Positions 36,339 to 45,303 of a stretch of 64,000 bases of DNA are shown here, piece by piece. A program made the position numbers and the translations under genes. The notes under the pieces are model-generated. The model saw nothing but the letters and a program-made list of their open reading frames with translations, was not told where the DNA came from and searched no databases. Position 1 is the stretch's first letter, and each line of letters starts with the position of its first letter. The stretch spans positions 1 through 64,000 of the forward strand of contig NZ_NGUQ01000035.1 in assembly GCF_002179965.1 (NCBI RefSeq), in the 5' to 3' direction. Source of the stretch: Pandoraea sp. PE-S2T-3 (lineage in GTDB: Bacteria > Pseudomonadota > Gammaproteobacteria > Burkholderiales > Burkholderiaceae).

Positions 36339-37139
36339 ATGTCCACAACGACGACTCCCCCTCTCGACTTCCTCTCGCACAATCGCGCCGCCTGGGACAA
36401 ACAAGCGGCTGAAGTGCGCGAGTGGTCACGTCCCGTGAGTCCGGAAACGGTGGCGGCGGCCAAGCTCGGCAACTGGAACGTGCATCTCACGCCGCGTCCG
36501 TTGCCGAAGGACTGGCTGGGCGATATTGCCGGGAGACGCATCCTCTGCCTCGCCTCAGCAGGCGGGCAGCAAGCCCCCGTACTTGCGGCTGCCGGCGCGC
36601 TCGTGACGGTCTTCGACATCTCGGACGCGCAGCTTGAACAGGATCGCAAGGTCGCCGAGCGCGACGGCCTTACGCTAAACACCCGACAAGGCGACATGCG
36701 CGATTTAAGCGCGTTCGATAACGCGTCGTTCGACATCGTCTTTCACCCGATCTCGAATCTTTACGTGCCCGATGTGCGCCCGGTCTGGCGCGAATGCCAT
36801 CGCGTATTGAAAGCCGGTGGCGCATTGCTCGCGAGTTTCTACAATCCGGTCGTGTTCATCGGCGACCGTGATCCCGACTTTGCGAAACAAGGCCTGATCC
36901 GTCCGCAATACACACTGCCCTACTCCGATCTGAACGATCTGCCGCCTGACCAGCTTCAAAAGAAGCGCGACGCCGGTGAAGCGTTGGTCTTCGGTCACTC
37001 ACTCGGGGATTTGATCGGCGGACAACTTGACGCCGGTTTCGCGATCGAAGGGTTTTACGAAGACCAGCAGCCCAACCCGCGCTTCGTTGTCGATCGCTTT
37101 CTGCCCACGTTTCTCGCAACGCGCGCGCGCAAGCGCTAA
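36339..37139 (+). CDS. Class I SAM-dependent methyltransferase
   Basis: 266 residues. The Rossmann-type methyltransferase core has motif I RILCLASAGGQQAPVLAAAG (SAM glycine loop), motif II VTVFDIS with the acidic residue for the ribose, the post-II DMRDLSAFDNASFDIV and motif IV HPISNLYVPD. This pattern is shared by small-molecule methyltransferases (methyltransf_11 type). The acceptor is not known. It is close behind the 62-residue gene on the same strand. Confidence 0.88.
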   Translation: MSTTTTPPLDFLSHNRAAWDKQAAEVREWSRPVSPETVAAAKLGNWNVHLTPRPLPKDWLGDIAGRRILCLASAGGQQAPVLAAAGALVTVFDISDAQLEQDRKVAERDGLTLNTRQGDMRDLSAFDNASFDIVFHPISNLYVPDVRPVWRECHRVLKAGGALLASFYNPVVFIGDRDPDFAKQGLIRPQYTLPYSDLNDLPPDQLQKKRDAGEALVFGHSLGDLIGGQLDAGFAIEGFYEDQQPNPRFVVDRFLPTFLATRARKR

Positions 37140-37200
37140 AGCAATGCTGCCGTAACCGTGCTGCGGTCGCCTCCCACCCCGCCGTTCGCTCTCAAAAACA

Positions 37201-37236
37201 CTGTACATTTAAACATTACTGTTTTTTTGTACAGTA
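37201..37236 (+). promoter_or_regulatory. Perfect LexA (SOS) box with abutting degenerate box
   Basis: Bases 37217-37236 read TACTGT, eight bases, ACAGTA: a full match to the CTGT-N8-ACAG LexA operator with the flanking TA on both sides. Immediately before it, 37201-37216 reads CTGT-N8-ACAT, a one-mismatch second box. The pair ends 46 bases upstream of the GTG start at 37283, the right place to repress that gene. Confidence 0.8.
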
Positions 37237-37282
37237 TCTTGTGCTACATTCCCTTCACCAATGTTCCTTGGGGAGTTGCATC

Positions 37283-37528
37283 GTGAGTGATCCGAAATCC
37301 GTCAAATTCATCGTCGTGCCCTATCGCAAGAACAAGGACGGCGCCCTGCAACCCGGCGAGCTTCGCCAAGCCAGTACCGAATTCGGTGCCGTGCGTATCG
37401 CACAGGCCATGGCCTCGGGTTTTGCCGGCATCGCCGCCTACGAAGTGCTGGTCGATGACGAGTCCGGCACGATGGATTCGCCGCGCGTTCTGTTTCAGGA
37501 GGGCGCGATTCCGGCACTCGCCGAATAA
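37283..37528 (+). CDS. Small unknown protein, probable SOS-regulated gene
   Basis: 81 residues with GTG start at 37283; GGGGAG is about 8 bases upstream, which decides it over the ATG at 37241. Sequence: SDPKSVKFIVVPYRKNKDG, then ALQPGELRQASTEFGAVRIA and an acidic C-terminal half (VLVDDESGTMDSPRVLF). The length and alternating pattern suggest one compact alpha/beta domain; I do not recognise it. The perfect LexA box just upstream indicates DNA-damage control. No DNA-repair gene is adjacent. Confidence 0.75.
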   Translation: MSDPKSVKFIVVPYRKNKDGALQPGELRQASTEFGAVRIAQAMASGFAGIAAYEVLVDDESGTMDSPRVLFQEGAIPALAE

Positions 37529-37610
37529 GCAAACGTTCGATTCACTCGTCATGGATTCACCGTATTCATCGCGAACACCGCTGAACGCCCGGCGCTCCCA
37601 TCCCGAGTGA

Positions 37611-38027
37611 TCAGTCGGGCCGCGACGGACGAGCAATCGCATCGAACGTGCGGGTCTGCCGCGGATGCTGCAAGTCACGCGTATCGAGCGCCCGCTGCGT
37701 TGCGGCGACATCCTGAGCGCTCGGGCCCGGCTGCGCACCATTGCGCTCGCTCGCGGCACGGTTGATGGCTTCGCTGGCCGATTGCGCGTCGGCGACGGGT
37801 GCCGAGGCACGGAGTCCGGTCGACGGGTGCAGTGCAGGCGCCGCCTGATTGCCCTGACGAATGCTGCCAAGATCACTCGCGCCCAGATACGACTGGGCGC
37901 TGGCGTTGCCGCCGAACAATGCAACCGCCAGACACAGGCAGACAGCGATGAAGTTGGTGCGGATCTTATGGGCCCCCGTTTGGCTTAGTTGATGACCTGA
38001 GGTCATCTGTTGTGGGTCTTTCGACAT
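37611..38027 (-). CDS. Exported small protein of unknown function
   Basis: 138 residues from the ATG at 38027; an in-frame ATG eight codons in is an alternative. A hydrophobic export signal lies at about residues 26-45 (FIAVCLCLAVALFGGNASA, cleavage likely after ASA). The mature part is hydrophilic and Ala/Gln/Arg-rich (YLGASDLGSIRQGNQAA and TRDLQHPRQTRTF), with no recognised domain. It is divergent from the LuxR-type regulator gene. Confidence 0.6.
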   Translation of the reverse strand: MSKDPQQMTSGHQLSQTGAHKIRTNFIAVCLCLAVALFGGNASAQSYLGASDLGSIRQGNQAAPALHPSTGLRASAPVADAQSASEAINRAASERNGAQPGPSAQDVAATQRALDTRDLQHPRQTRTFDAIARPSRPD

Positions 38028-38206
38028 GACTGAATTGTCTCAGCCGAAAAGCCATTTGTCGCCCGCACAAATCACAGTTGCGTCACCGTTCAACTGTGCC
38101 CCCGAGGGGTATCCCCACCCCTGTCATTTCCGGTAGTTTCTTCTGTTACACTGCGCAAAAAATGGGCCTCAGGCCCACGGGATAGCAGGTGATGACGGGG
38201 GATCCC

Positions 38207-39295
38207 ATGTCGGACGACATCAGTTTTCAACGGGCGTCGGACGCCGTTCAGGCGGTCGGTGCCGGTCAGGCAGACTGGCTCGACGTTGTACAGACCGCAC
38301 GCGACTTTCTCGGTGCGGAAGCGGCCACGTTCCTGTGCCACGACAAACAAAGCCGCTCGGTGCGTTTCATTGAGCATGCGGGGCACGAAGACAGCCTGAT
38401 TCAGGAATACGCGCAGCATTACTACCAGTACGACGACTCGACCCGCCGCTTCTGGGACGCCCCCGCAGGCACTTGGTACGACTCGTCCATCGCGCTCAAG
38501 CACGAATCGCCGAACGACCGCGTGTTCTGGAACGAATTCATGCGCCCGTACCAGCTTCAGCAACTGGTCGGCGTCGTCATTTGCAACGACAACGACGTGC
38601 TCACCGCCCTGAGCATCCAGCGCATGCATGTGGTCGAACCGAACTTCGCCCACGCCGCCCGCATCGCCGAATACGAACGCCTGCTCGCCGCAGCGTTCGC
38701 CGCGCGACGTGCGTCCACCCGCATGAGCCTCGATGCGCTCGGCCAGATGCTCGATCCCACGCGTGAAGGTTTCCTCATTGCCTCGCCCGACGGCTGGACC
38801 CTCGACGCCGCAGCAGGTCTCGACGTCCTGCTCGGCAGCCCCGACTGCCAACTCGTGCTCAAACAACGGCGCCTCACACACCGGCAGTCCGACTGGCAGG
38901 CACGGCTGGCAGCGACGCTCGCCGAAGTGAGTACTACCGGGGTGGCCGCCTCGCTCGTGGTCCCCGACTCATGGGGCCATGCGTTCCGGCTGACGTTGCG
39001 CCCGCTCGGCAACCAAATGAATCACGGGCTGCGCTCGGCAGTCGGCATTCGGGTGGAACGGCGCAGCATCTTCAACGTGCCGACCGAGGCCGCGCTGCGC
39101 GAACACTTCGCGCTCACACGGGCCGAGGCGCGCCTGTTTCATCATCTCGTGGCAGGTCTCACGATCGGCGAATGCAGCGACGTGCTGCAACTGGGCACGA
39201 GCACGCTGCGCACCCAGCTATCGGCGATTCTGCGCAAGACTGGTTGCCATCGTCAGGGGGAATTGCTGCGTCTCGCCGCCATGCTCAGTCCGTGA
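38207..39295 (+). CDS. LuxR-family helix-turn-helix transcriptional regulator
   Basis: 362 residues from MSDDISFQRAS at 38207, with a G-rich ribosome site just upstream; ATG 38192 is an in-frame alternative with poor spacing. The C-terminal ~65 residues are a LuxR-type HTH (LTRAEARLFHHLVAGLTIGE, then STLRTQLSAILRKTGCHRQGE). The N-terminal 290 residues look like a PAS/GAF-like sensing region (FLGAEAATFLCHDKQSRSVR) and lack an obvious autoinducer-binding signature. No cognate synthase or histidine kinase is nearby, so it is a solitary regulator. The target is unknown. Confidence 0.82.
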   Translation: MSDDISFQRASDAVQAVGAGQADWLDVVQTARDFLGAEAATFLCHDKQSRSVRFIEHAGHEDSLIQEYAQHYYQYDDSTRRFWDAPAGTWYDSSIALKHESPNDRVFWNEFMRPYQLQQLVGVVICNDNDVLTALSIQRMHVVEPNFAHAARIAEYERLLAAAFAARRASTRMSLDALGQMLDPTREGFLIASPDGWTLDAAAGLDVLLGSPDCQLVLKQRRLTHRQSDWQARLAATLAEVSTTGVAASLVVPDSWGHAFRLTLRPLGNQMNHGLRSAVGIRVERRSIFNVPTEAALREHFALTRAEARLFHHLVAGLTIGECSDVLQLGTSTLRTQLSAILRKTGCHRQGELLRLAAMLSP

Positions 39296-39350
39296 TCCCA
39301 GCCTGAGCGCAGACTGAGCGTGGCTTAGTTGCGGCTCAATCGCGTCGTGA

Positions 39351-40883
39351 TCAGGCTTTGAGTATCGTGCTGCGCGTGCAGTTGCGGCCCGCCTGTTTCG
39401 CCAGATAGAGTTGCTCGTCGGCCGCGCGCAGAATCGCCTCGCCACTCTCGCTTTCGGCAGCCAGTCCGGTGGCCGCCCCCACACTCACCGTCACCGTGCC
39501 CATTGCGCTGCCCGTATGCGCAATTTGCAGGCGCTCAATGGCGTGCCGGATCTGCTCGGCCATCTTCGCTGCCCCCGCTGCCGGGGTATCGGGCATGACC
39601 ACGGCAAATTCTTCGCCACCGAAGCGCGCGGCCATATCGGCGTCGCGGCGCATATGCCCGGCGATGTTGTGCGCCACCGCGCGCAACACATCGTCACCCA
39701 CGGCGTGGCCGTACTCGTCGTTGAAGTGCTTGAAGTAATCGACGTCGATGAACAGCACCGACAGCGACGTGCCCGAGCGTTGCGCCCGCCGCCATTCCAG
39801 CGCGAGCTTGCTGTCAAGAGCACGGCGGTTGCTCAGCCCCGTAAGACCGTCGGTCACCGACAGACTCGCGAGCCGCGTCATGGCCGTGGTGCGCATACGA
39901 ATCGCAGCGACCAGCAGCCACGACCCGGCAATCAGGGTGGCCGCGCAGGCCAGCGCAATCGAACCGAAGGTCGCCACGTTCCAGCGCCATTCGCGCATCG
40001 TGCCCGTGGTCAACGGCGTGATCACCACGTACAACGACGCTCCCGGCACACGCACCGACCGGTAGTCATGGGCGCGGGCGCCTGCGGGAAACGACAACGC
40101 CGTGAGCAGATCGCCGTCACGTGTGGCATTGCCGGGCAACCTCACGACAGTCCCCGGGCGTACGTCGCCACAGGGCGCACACGCCAGCACGGTGCCCTTG
40201 TCTTCCACGATCTGAATGGTCTTGATGTCGATCGATTCGACCTCCGTCACCAGATTCTGGAAGTGATCGAGCCGCAGGGCGATGACCGCCACCCCCGCAA
40301 ACGAATGATCCGGTGCGTTCACGCGGCGCGTGAGCGCGACCGACAACAGGCCGCCATGCACGCGTGACGCATACGGCTGCGAGATGTACAGGCCGAGCGA
40401 GGGGTTGCCCAGATGCGAGCGGAAATAGTCGCGATCGGAAACATCGACCAGCCGGTCGGAATCCGGGTGCAGAGGTGCCGCGATCTGGCCCGTCTTGTCG
40501 ACCACGTAAGCGTCGTCGAGAAAATCGCGGCTCAGCATCTGGCCGAATCGCACGCGGTCGCGCACCCGGTCGGTAAAGAGCGGCGTGGCGGGGTTCTCCG
40601 CGTCGCGCACCATGTCTTTGAGCAAGGTGTCGTAGACGGCGATGTTGCCGCCCAGACTGGTCGCGACCACGGTCGCCGCGCTCTGGGCGCGGTCCAGCGT
40701 GGACTCGATCCGCCCCTCGCGGTTGTTCTCGAGCGAGATGGCCACGCCGATCAGGATAGCCAGCGCGATGACCGTGCCGACGATGCCGATCATGACCGGC
40801 CGGCGGTCGAACTTGTCGACCACCCGCCGCAGGCGTTTGCCTGCCCAGATCTGAAGACGGTGAGGGCCTGGAGGTGTCGACAT
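39351..40883 (-). CDS. Membrane diguanylate cyclase with periplasmic sensor
   Basis: 510 residues. TM1 is at about 31-50, followed by a periplasmic dCache-like sensor (DDAYVVDKTGQIAAPLHP, DVSDRDYFRSHLGNPSLGLY), TM2 at about 305-328 and a GGDEF domain. The active-site motif is GGEEF (about 420-424). RDAD five residues before it is an RxxD inhibitory site, so product feedback is expected. Metal and substrate residues in DVDYFKHFNDEYGHAVGDDVL are intact. It makes cyclic di-GMP. It is divergently transcribed from a BLUF photoreceptor 93 bases away. Confidence 0.93.
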   Translation of the reverse strand: MSTPPGPHRLQIWAGKRLRRVVDKFDRRPVMIGIVGTVIALAILIGVAISLENNREGRIESTLDRAQSAATVVATSLGGNIAVYDTLLKDMVRDAENPATPLFTDRVRDRVRFGQMLSRDFLDDAYVVDKTGQIAAPLHPDSDRLVDVSDRDYFRSHLGNPSLGLYISQPYASRVHGGLLSVALTRRVNAPDHSFAGVAVIALRLDHFQNLVTEVESIDIKTIQIVEDKGTVLACAPCGDVRPGTVVRLPGNATRDGDLLTALSFPAGARAHDYRSVRVPGASLYVVITPLTTGTMREWRWNVATFGSIALACAATLIAGSWLLVAAIRMRTTAMTRLASLSVTDGLTGLSNRRALDSKLALEWRRAQRSGTSLSVLFIDVDYFKHFNDEYGHAVGDDVLRAVAHNIAGHMRRDADMAARFGGEEFAVVMPDTPAAGAAKMAEQIRHAIERLQIAHTGSAMGTVTVSVGAATGLAAESESGEAILRAADEQLYLAKQAGRNCTRSTILKA

Positions 40884-40975
40884 GCCCGTCCTTTCCTCGC
40901 GAGGAGATGAGGTATTCTAATGCGCGTCACCCCGATCCATCATCGTATTTCATTGCCGCCTTCCGGACCCCTCCC

Positions 40976-41371
40976 ATGACCGAGTGCTATGCGTACCTGA
41001 GCCGTGCCTTGCCCGACCTGGATCCGCTCATGCTCTCGAAGATCATCGTCAATTCGCGAGGCTTCAACGCGACCTATGGCATCACCGGGGTACTGCTCTA
41101 CGATGGCGTGACGTTCTATCAATACATTGAAGGTCCGAGCGAGCCGCTCGCCGACGCGCGCCAGCGCATCGAAGCCTCGCAACATCATGACGACATTCAC
41201 GTGCTGCTCGACGGCACACCCCGTACGCCGGGCGCTTTCCCGACCTGGAGTCTGGGCTATCTGATGCTCGACACCCCGGCGCAGGCCCTGCGCGCGTTCG
41301 TCATGCCGGCCGATCATGCCGCGCTGGTGGCCGCGTTTGCCAGTCTCGCCGAAAAATCGGACGCGATGTAA
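40976..41371 (+). CDS. BLUF blue-light sensor protein
   Basis: 131 residues, single BLUF domain plus a short tail. The flavin-binding residues are all present: Tyr7 (CYAYLSRA), Asn31 (SRGFNATYGITGVLLYDG) and Gln49 (FYQYIEG), aligning with Y8/N32/Q50 of well-studied BLUF proteins. BLUF domains bind FAD and respond to blue light through a Tyr-Gln-flavin hydrogen-bond switch. There is no fused output domain, so it must act on a partner protein. The diguanylate cyclase gene divergent to it is the natural candidate. A terminator follows at 41408. Confidence 0.92.
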   Translation: MTECYAYLSRALPDLDPLMLSKIIVNSRGFNATYGITGVLLYDGVTFYQYIEGPSEPLADARQRIEASQHHDDIHVLLDGTPRTPGAFPTWSLGYLMLDTPAQALRAFVMPADHAALVAAFASLAEKSDAM

Positions 41372-41407
41372 TCCTCTCCGGCGCAAGCCAACGACAGGCC
41401 AACAACA

Positions 41408-41443
41408 AAACGCCGGGCAGCCCCCCAGAGGTGCCCGGCGTTT
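41408..41443. terminator. Terminator after the BLUF gene
   Basis: AAACGCCGGGCA (41408-41419) pairs with TGCCCGGCGTTT (41432-41443) over 12 bp, lying between the convergent BLUF and binding-protein genes. Confidence 0.85.
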
Positions 41444-41539
41444 GTCGTTACATCAGAGGCGCTTGCCAGCCGCTGGATCAGGCGGCCATGTTGTCATGCC
41501 GTCCCGATCCGACGCTGCGCCCGGTCGTAGCGTGCAATC

Positions 41540-42586
41540 TTAGCGCTCGACCTGACGGTTCCAGCGCTGATCCCACTGGGCACGGCGTTGGTTGATGGCG
41601 TCCCAGTCCACGGTCTTGATGTCCTTGACCAGATCGTCGATCTTGCCCAGACGCTTTTGCATCGATGCCGGCACGGTGGCCTGCGGATTGGTCGGGATGT
41701 AGGCGCCCGCCGCAGCGGCCAGCGTTTGACCGCGTGCCGACAGGAGGTACTGGGCGAGCTTCTGCGCCAAAGCGTTGTCCGGGCTGTTCTTCACCACGCA
41801 CAGGTCGACCAGCAGTTGCACCGCGCCTTCCTTCGGTGCCACGTAGGCCACCGGGATGTTCTTGTCCTGAAGATCGCTGACGGCCGTCGGCGTGAGCGGG
41901 AAGATGGCAGCTTCACCCGTCTGGATCATTTCCGAGAGCTTGGCCGAATTCGGGATGTACTCGACCACGTTCGGGCCGACGGTCGTCGCCCACTTCGTGA
42001 AGCCCGGCTCGACGTTGGTCTCGCTGCCGCCCCAGATGCGGTTGAGCGCCAGGAAGCCATGCAGGCCGAACGTGCTGCTCGATGCCGACTGGAACACTAC
42101 CTTGCCCTTGAACTTCGGATCGGCAAAGTCGGTCCACGAGGTCGGTGCCGCCCAGCCCTTTTCCTTGAAGATCTTGGTGTTGTAGCCGATGCCGGTCATG
42201 CCCAGTTGCACGCCTGCGCCCATGTCGTCTTTCACACGTGCGAACGGGTACAGCTCCTTGAGCACGGGCGAGTCGTCGAGCTTCTGGCACACACCCATGC
42301 TGATGGCGCGCGCCATCACGCCGTCGTCGAGAAACACGACGTGCATCTGCGGGCTGTTACGGTTGGCGAGCAGCTTGGCCAGCACGTCCGACGACGTGCC
42401 CGGCACCACCACGACCTTCACGTTGTTGGCCTTCTCGAACTCCGGAAAGACCTGGCTCGTATAGGCCTTTTCCATCGGGCCGCCGTTCATGCCGATGTAG
42501 AGCGTTTTGGCCTGCGACCAGGCTGCGCTGCTCGTGCCCAGTGCCAGCGCCGCAGCGCACATGACGACCTTCTTGGATAGCTTCAT
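41540..42586 (-). CDS. ABC transporter periplasmic substrate-binding protein (polyamine/opine type)
   Basis: 348 residues from MKLSKKVV at 42586, with AAGGAG 7 bases upstream. The signal peptide (CAAALALGTSSAAWSQA) is followed by a PotD/SBP-type fold: TLYIGMNGGPMEKAYTSQVF, then VKVVVVPGTSSDVLAKLLAN and GIGYNTKIFKEKGWAAPTSW. It presents the substrate to the permeases coded farther upstream in the operon. It is the last gene, after the oxidoreductase subunits, which is an unusual place for a binding protein in an ABC operon. The ligand is unknown. Confidence 0.9.
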   Translation of the reverse strand: MKLSKKVVMCAAALALGTSSAAWSQAKTLYIGMNGGPMEKAYTSQVFPEFEKANNVKVVVVPGTSSDVLAKLLANRNSPQMHVVFLDDGVMARAISMGVCQKLDDSPVLKELYPFARVKDDMGAGVQLGMTGIGYNTKIFKEKGWAAPTSWTDFADPKFKGKVVFQSASSSTFGLHGFLALNRIWGGSETNVEPGFTKWATTVGPNVVEYIPNSAKLSEMIQTGEAAIFPLTPTAVSDLQDKNIPVAYVAPKEGAVQLLVDLCVVKNSPDNALAQKLAQYLLSARGQTLAAAAGAYIPTNPQATVPASMQKRLGKIDDLVKDIKTVDWDAINQRRAQWDQRWNRQVER

Positions 42587-42689
42587 CGTGGTTCTCCTTG
42601 CGTTTCGAGAGGTAAGGAACGTGTGAGTGACGTTTTTTGACGTTGAGTGATTGCGTAACTTATGAAATAGCGAGCGACTGCGTGATGCG

Positions 42690-43835
42690 TCAGGCGAGCG
42701 CGGCATTCGACGCCACCTGAGTGAAACGGTCGATCCCGAAGGCATCGATCGGCGTGACGGTCTCGCCTTGCGTCACGAGATCGGCCAGCACTTCGCCCAC
42801 GCCCGGGGCCAGCAGGAAGCCACCGCCCGAGAAGCCGAACGCATGCAGCAGGCGCGGTGTCGTGCGGCTCGCGCCGATGATCGGGTTGTTGTCCGGCGTC
42901 TCGCCCTCCACCCCGCTCCACGTGCGGATAAGCAGCGCGTTGCGTAAGGCGGGTACCAGTGCACAGGCTTCGCGCATCACCGCGCGCGTGGTGTCGGCGG
43001 ACGGCTGGGCGTACTCGCCGTTGCCGGTGCCGCGTCCACCGCCGATCACGCAGTTGCCGCGCTCGACCTGACGCGCGTACACACCGCCGCCATACACGCC
43101 GAGGTTGTGGCCGATGCACTTCGGCAGCGGTTCGGTCACCCACATGTTCGGATAGATGGGGTGCATCGGCACCCGCTCGCCAAACGTGCCGGCAATGTGA
43201 TTGGCCCACGCGCCGGATGTGTTGAGCAACCAGTCGGCGCTCACGCGCAGCGTGTCGCCCTCGGCCGGTTGCGCCGTCAACTGAAAGCGCACGCCGTCGT
43301 GAGCGATGGCGGTAATCGGTGTGCGTTCGCGCACGTCGGCACCGAGTGCGCGTGCTGCGCGCGCGAAGGCCGGCGACACGAGACGCGGGTTGGCATGGCC
43401 GTCGCTCAGGCACAACGAGCCGCCGACCGCACCGTCGCCTAACCACGGAAAACGTTGCCGAAACGCCGCGCCACGAAACACTTCCGTTTCCAGACCATGT
43501 GTGCGGGCCATCGCCGACCACGCGTCGAGCGGTTCAAGATCGGCCTCGCGACGCGCCAGCCGCAGGTGGCCCGAACGCACGAACTCGCCATCGATGCCGA
43601 CCAGTTCGGGCAAGCGGTCCCACAGGCGGCGAGCGCGCATGGCCAGCGGCAATTGTTCTTCCGGGCGGCCCTGACAGCGCACGCCGCCGTAGTTCACGCC
43701 GCTCGCTTGCGCGCCGCAGTAACGGCGCTCGAACAGCGCCACGCGCAGGCCGCGTTCGGCCAGCGCACGGGCCGCCGATGCGCCGACGAGGCCACCACCA
43801 GCCACCACGACGTCGTAATGCAAGGGCTCACTCAT
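42690..43835 (-). CDS. FAD-dependent oxidoreductase, catalytic subunit (DAO/SoxB type)
   Basis: 381 residues; ATG 43835 with GGAGG 7 bases upstream. DAO-family flavoprotein: N-terminal FAD motif VVVAGGGLVGASAARALAE, then GVNYGGVRCQGR, and C-terminal RTWSGVEGETPDNNPIIG and FGFSGGGFLLAPGVGEVLADL. It matches catalytic beta-subunits of heteromeric opine, sarcosine or D-hydroxyproline dehydrogenases, which oxidise a secondary amine. It overlaps the preceding FAD/NAD gene by 8 bases and belongs with the FAD/BFD-type and [2Fe-2S] subunits. The substrate should be what the ABC importer takes up. Confidence 0.9.
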   Translation of the reverse strand: MSEPLHYDVVVAGGGLVGASAARALAERGLRVALFERRYCGAQASGVNYGGVRCQGRPEEQLPLAMRARRLWDRLPELVGIDGEFVRSGHLRLARREADLEPLDAWSAMARTHGLETEVFRGAAFRQRFPWLGDGAVGGSLCLSDGHANPRLVSPAFARAARALGADVRERTPITAIAHDGVRFQLTAQPAEGDTLRVSADWLLNTSGAWANHIAGTFGERVPMHPIYPNMWVTEPLPKCIGHNLGVYGGGVYARQVERGNCVIGGGRGTGNGEYAQPSADTTRAVMREACALVPALRNALLIRTWSGVEGETPDNNPIIGASRTTPRLLHAFGFSGGGFLLAPGVGEVLADLVTQGETVTPIDAFGIDRFTQVASNAALA

Positions 43836-45303
43836 CGCGCGCCTCCTCGGGAATGGCGGCGACGTTTTCGTCAAAAAGCATCGGGGCAATCGGAATCGGT
43901 TTGATGGGGGCTTGGGCACGCAGGCGTCCGACCTGCGAGAGCGTCTGCCCCGTCGCTTCAGCCAACAGATGGCAGGCCGCCTCGCCACACATGCGGCCCT
44001 GACAACGGCCCATGCCCACGCGGGTCAACGCCTTCAGCCGGTTGATTTCGGTGACACCGTCGTGGCGCACGCATTCGCGCAACGTGCGCGCGTCGATCTC
44101 TTCACAACGGCACACCAGCATGTCGTCGGGCCATTGGGCCGACGGGTCAGCGGGCAACGCAAACGCCTGCTCGATGCCGACGCGAAAACGCCGGATGCTC
44201 GCGAGGCGTCGCTCAAGCGTGAGCGCGTCGGGGGCGCCGGGGAGCGACGGTGCCGCGATGCCGAGGTCTTCGAGCATCGCGAGTGCCACGCGACGGCCAG
44301 CCATCTCGGCGGCATCGGCACCGGCGATACCCGCGCCATCCCCCGCCAGATAGATGCCCGCTTGCGAACTACGGCCCGCCGCGTCACGCGCCGGCAGCCA
44401 GCACTGATTCAGATCGTCAAAGACAAAGCGGCAGCCGGCGAGGTCGGCCAGTTGCGTCTCGGGACGCAGCCCGAAACCCAGGCCGAGTGCGGTGCACCCC
44501 AGTGTGTGCTCACGTCCGTCGCGCTGCCAGCGAACGGCCCGCACGCCGGCGGTTCCATCGATACCGTTCAGCGTCACGCCATGTTCGATGCGAACACCCC
44601 GCGCACGCAGCCAGCCGACGTAATAGAGGCCCTTCGCCAACGTGCCGGGCTGGTTGAGCAGACGCGGCGTCGCCTTCACCTGCGCAGCGAATTCGCTGGT
44701 GTCGAGTACGGCAACGACGTTAGCGCCCGCTTTCACGTATTGATACGCGACGAGGTACAGCAACGGCCCGGTGCCCGCGAAGACCACGCGCTCGCCGATG
44801 GCACAGCCTTGGGCCTTGAGCGCCACTTGCGCGCCGCCCAGTGTGTACACACCCGGCAGCGTCCATCCGGGGACCGGCAAGACGCGATCGGTCGCGCCGC
44901 TGGCGATGAGCAGATGCGTGAACGGCACCGCGATCTCGCGTCCCGCATGCATCGTGTGAAGACGTTGCCCACGGCTCGCGCCTTGCGACGCATTCACTGC
45001 ATCGGCCGATGGGTCTGCCGGATCGCACGCCCAGACAAGCGTGTCGGGGCGGTAGTCGATCTGCGGCAGCAGTGCCGCCATGGTGGTGTGGACGGCATCC
45101 GCCTTCGCCGCCTCGAAACCGTAGAGCGTCTGCTTACTTCGGGCAAAGCCTGCGTCGGCCGGCGGCTGACGGTAGATCTGGCCGCCCCAGCGGGCATTTT
45201 CATCGAGCACGATCGGGCGAATGCCTGCCGCGACGAGTGTCTGCGCCGCGCGAATACCGGCCGGGCCGGCGCCGACGATCACGACCTCGGGACGGGCGCT
45301 CAT
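43828..45303 (-). CDS. FAD/NAD(P)-binding oxidoreductase subunit with BFD-like [2Fe-2S] domain
   Basis: 491 residues, ATG at 45303 overlapping the preceding stop (ATGA). Pyridine-nucleotide-disulfide-type fold with two dinucleotide motifs (VVIVGAGPAGIRAAQTLVAAG and a central VVFAGTGPLLYL) and the GGAQVALKAQG region. The C-terminus has four cysteines for a [2Fe-2S] cluster: VCRCEEI, then GRCQGRMCG. This is the HcnB/LhpE/OoxA-type electron-transfer subunit of amine dehydrogenases. It should accept electrons from the catalytic FAD subunit via the small [2Fe-2S] protein coded just upstream. Confidence 0.9.
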   Translation of the reverse strand: MSARPEVVIVGAGPAGIRAAQTLVAAGIRPIVLDENARWGGQIYRQPPADAGFARSKQTLYGFEAAKADAVHTTMAALLPQIDYRPDTLVWACDPADPSADAVNASQGASRGQRLHTMHAGREIAVPFTHLLIASGATDRVLPVPGWTLPGVYTLGGAQVALKAQGCAIGERVVFAGTGPLLYLVAYQYVKAGANVVAVLDTSEFAAQVKATPRLLNQPGTLAKGLYYVGWLRARGVRIEHGVTLNGIDGTAGVRAVRWQRDGREHTLGCTALGLGFGLRPETQLADLAGCRFVFDDLNQCWLPARDAAGRSSQAGIYLAGDGAGIAGADAAEMAGRRVALAMLEDLGIAAPSLPGAPDALTLERRLASIRRFRVGIEQAFALPADPSAQWPDDMLVCRCEEIDARTLRECVRHDGVTEINRLKALTRVGMGRCQGRMCGEAACHLLAEATGQTLSQVGRLRAQAPIKPIPIAPMLFDENVAAIPEEARDE

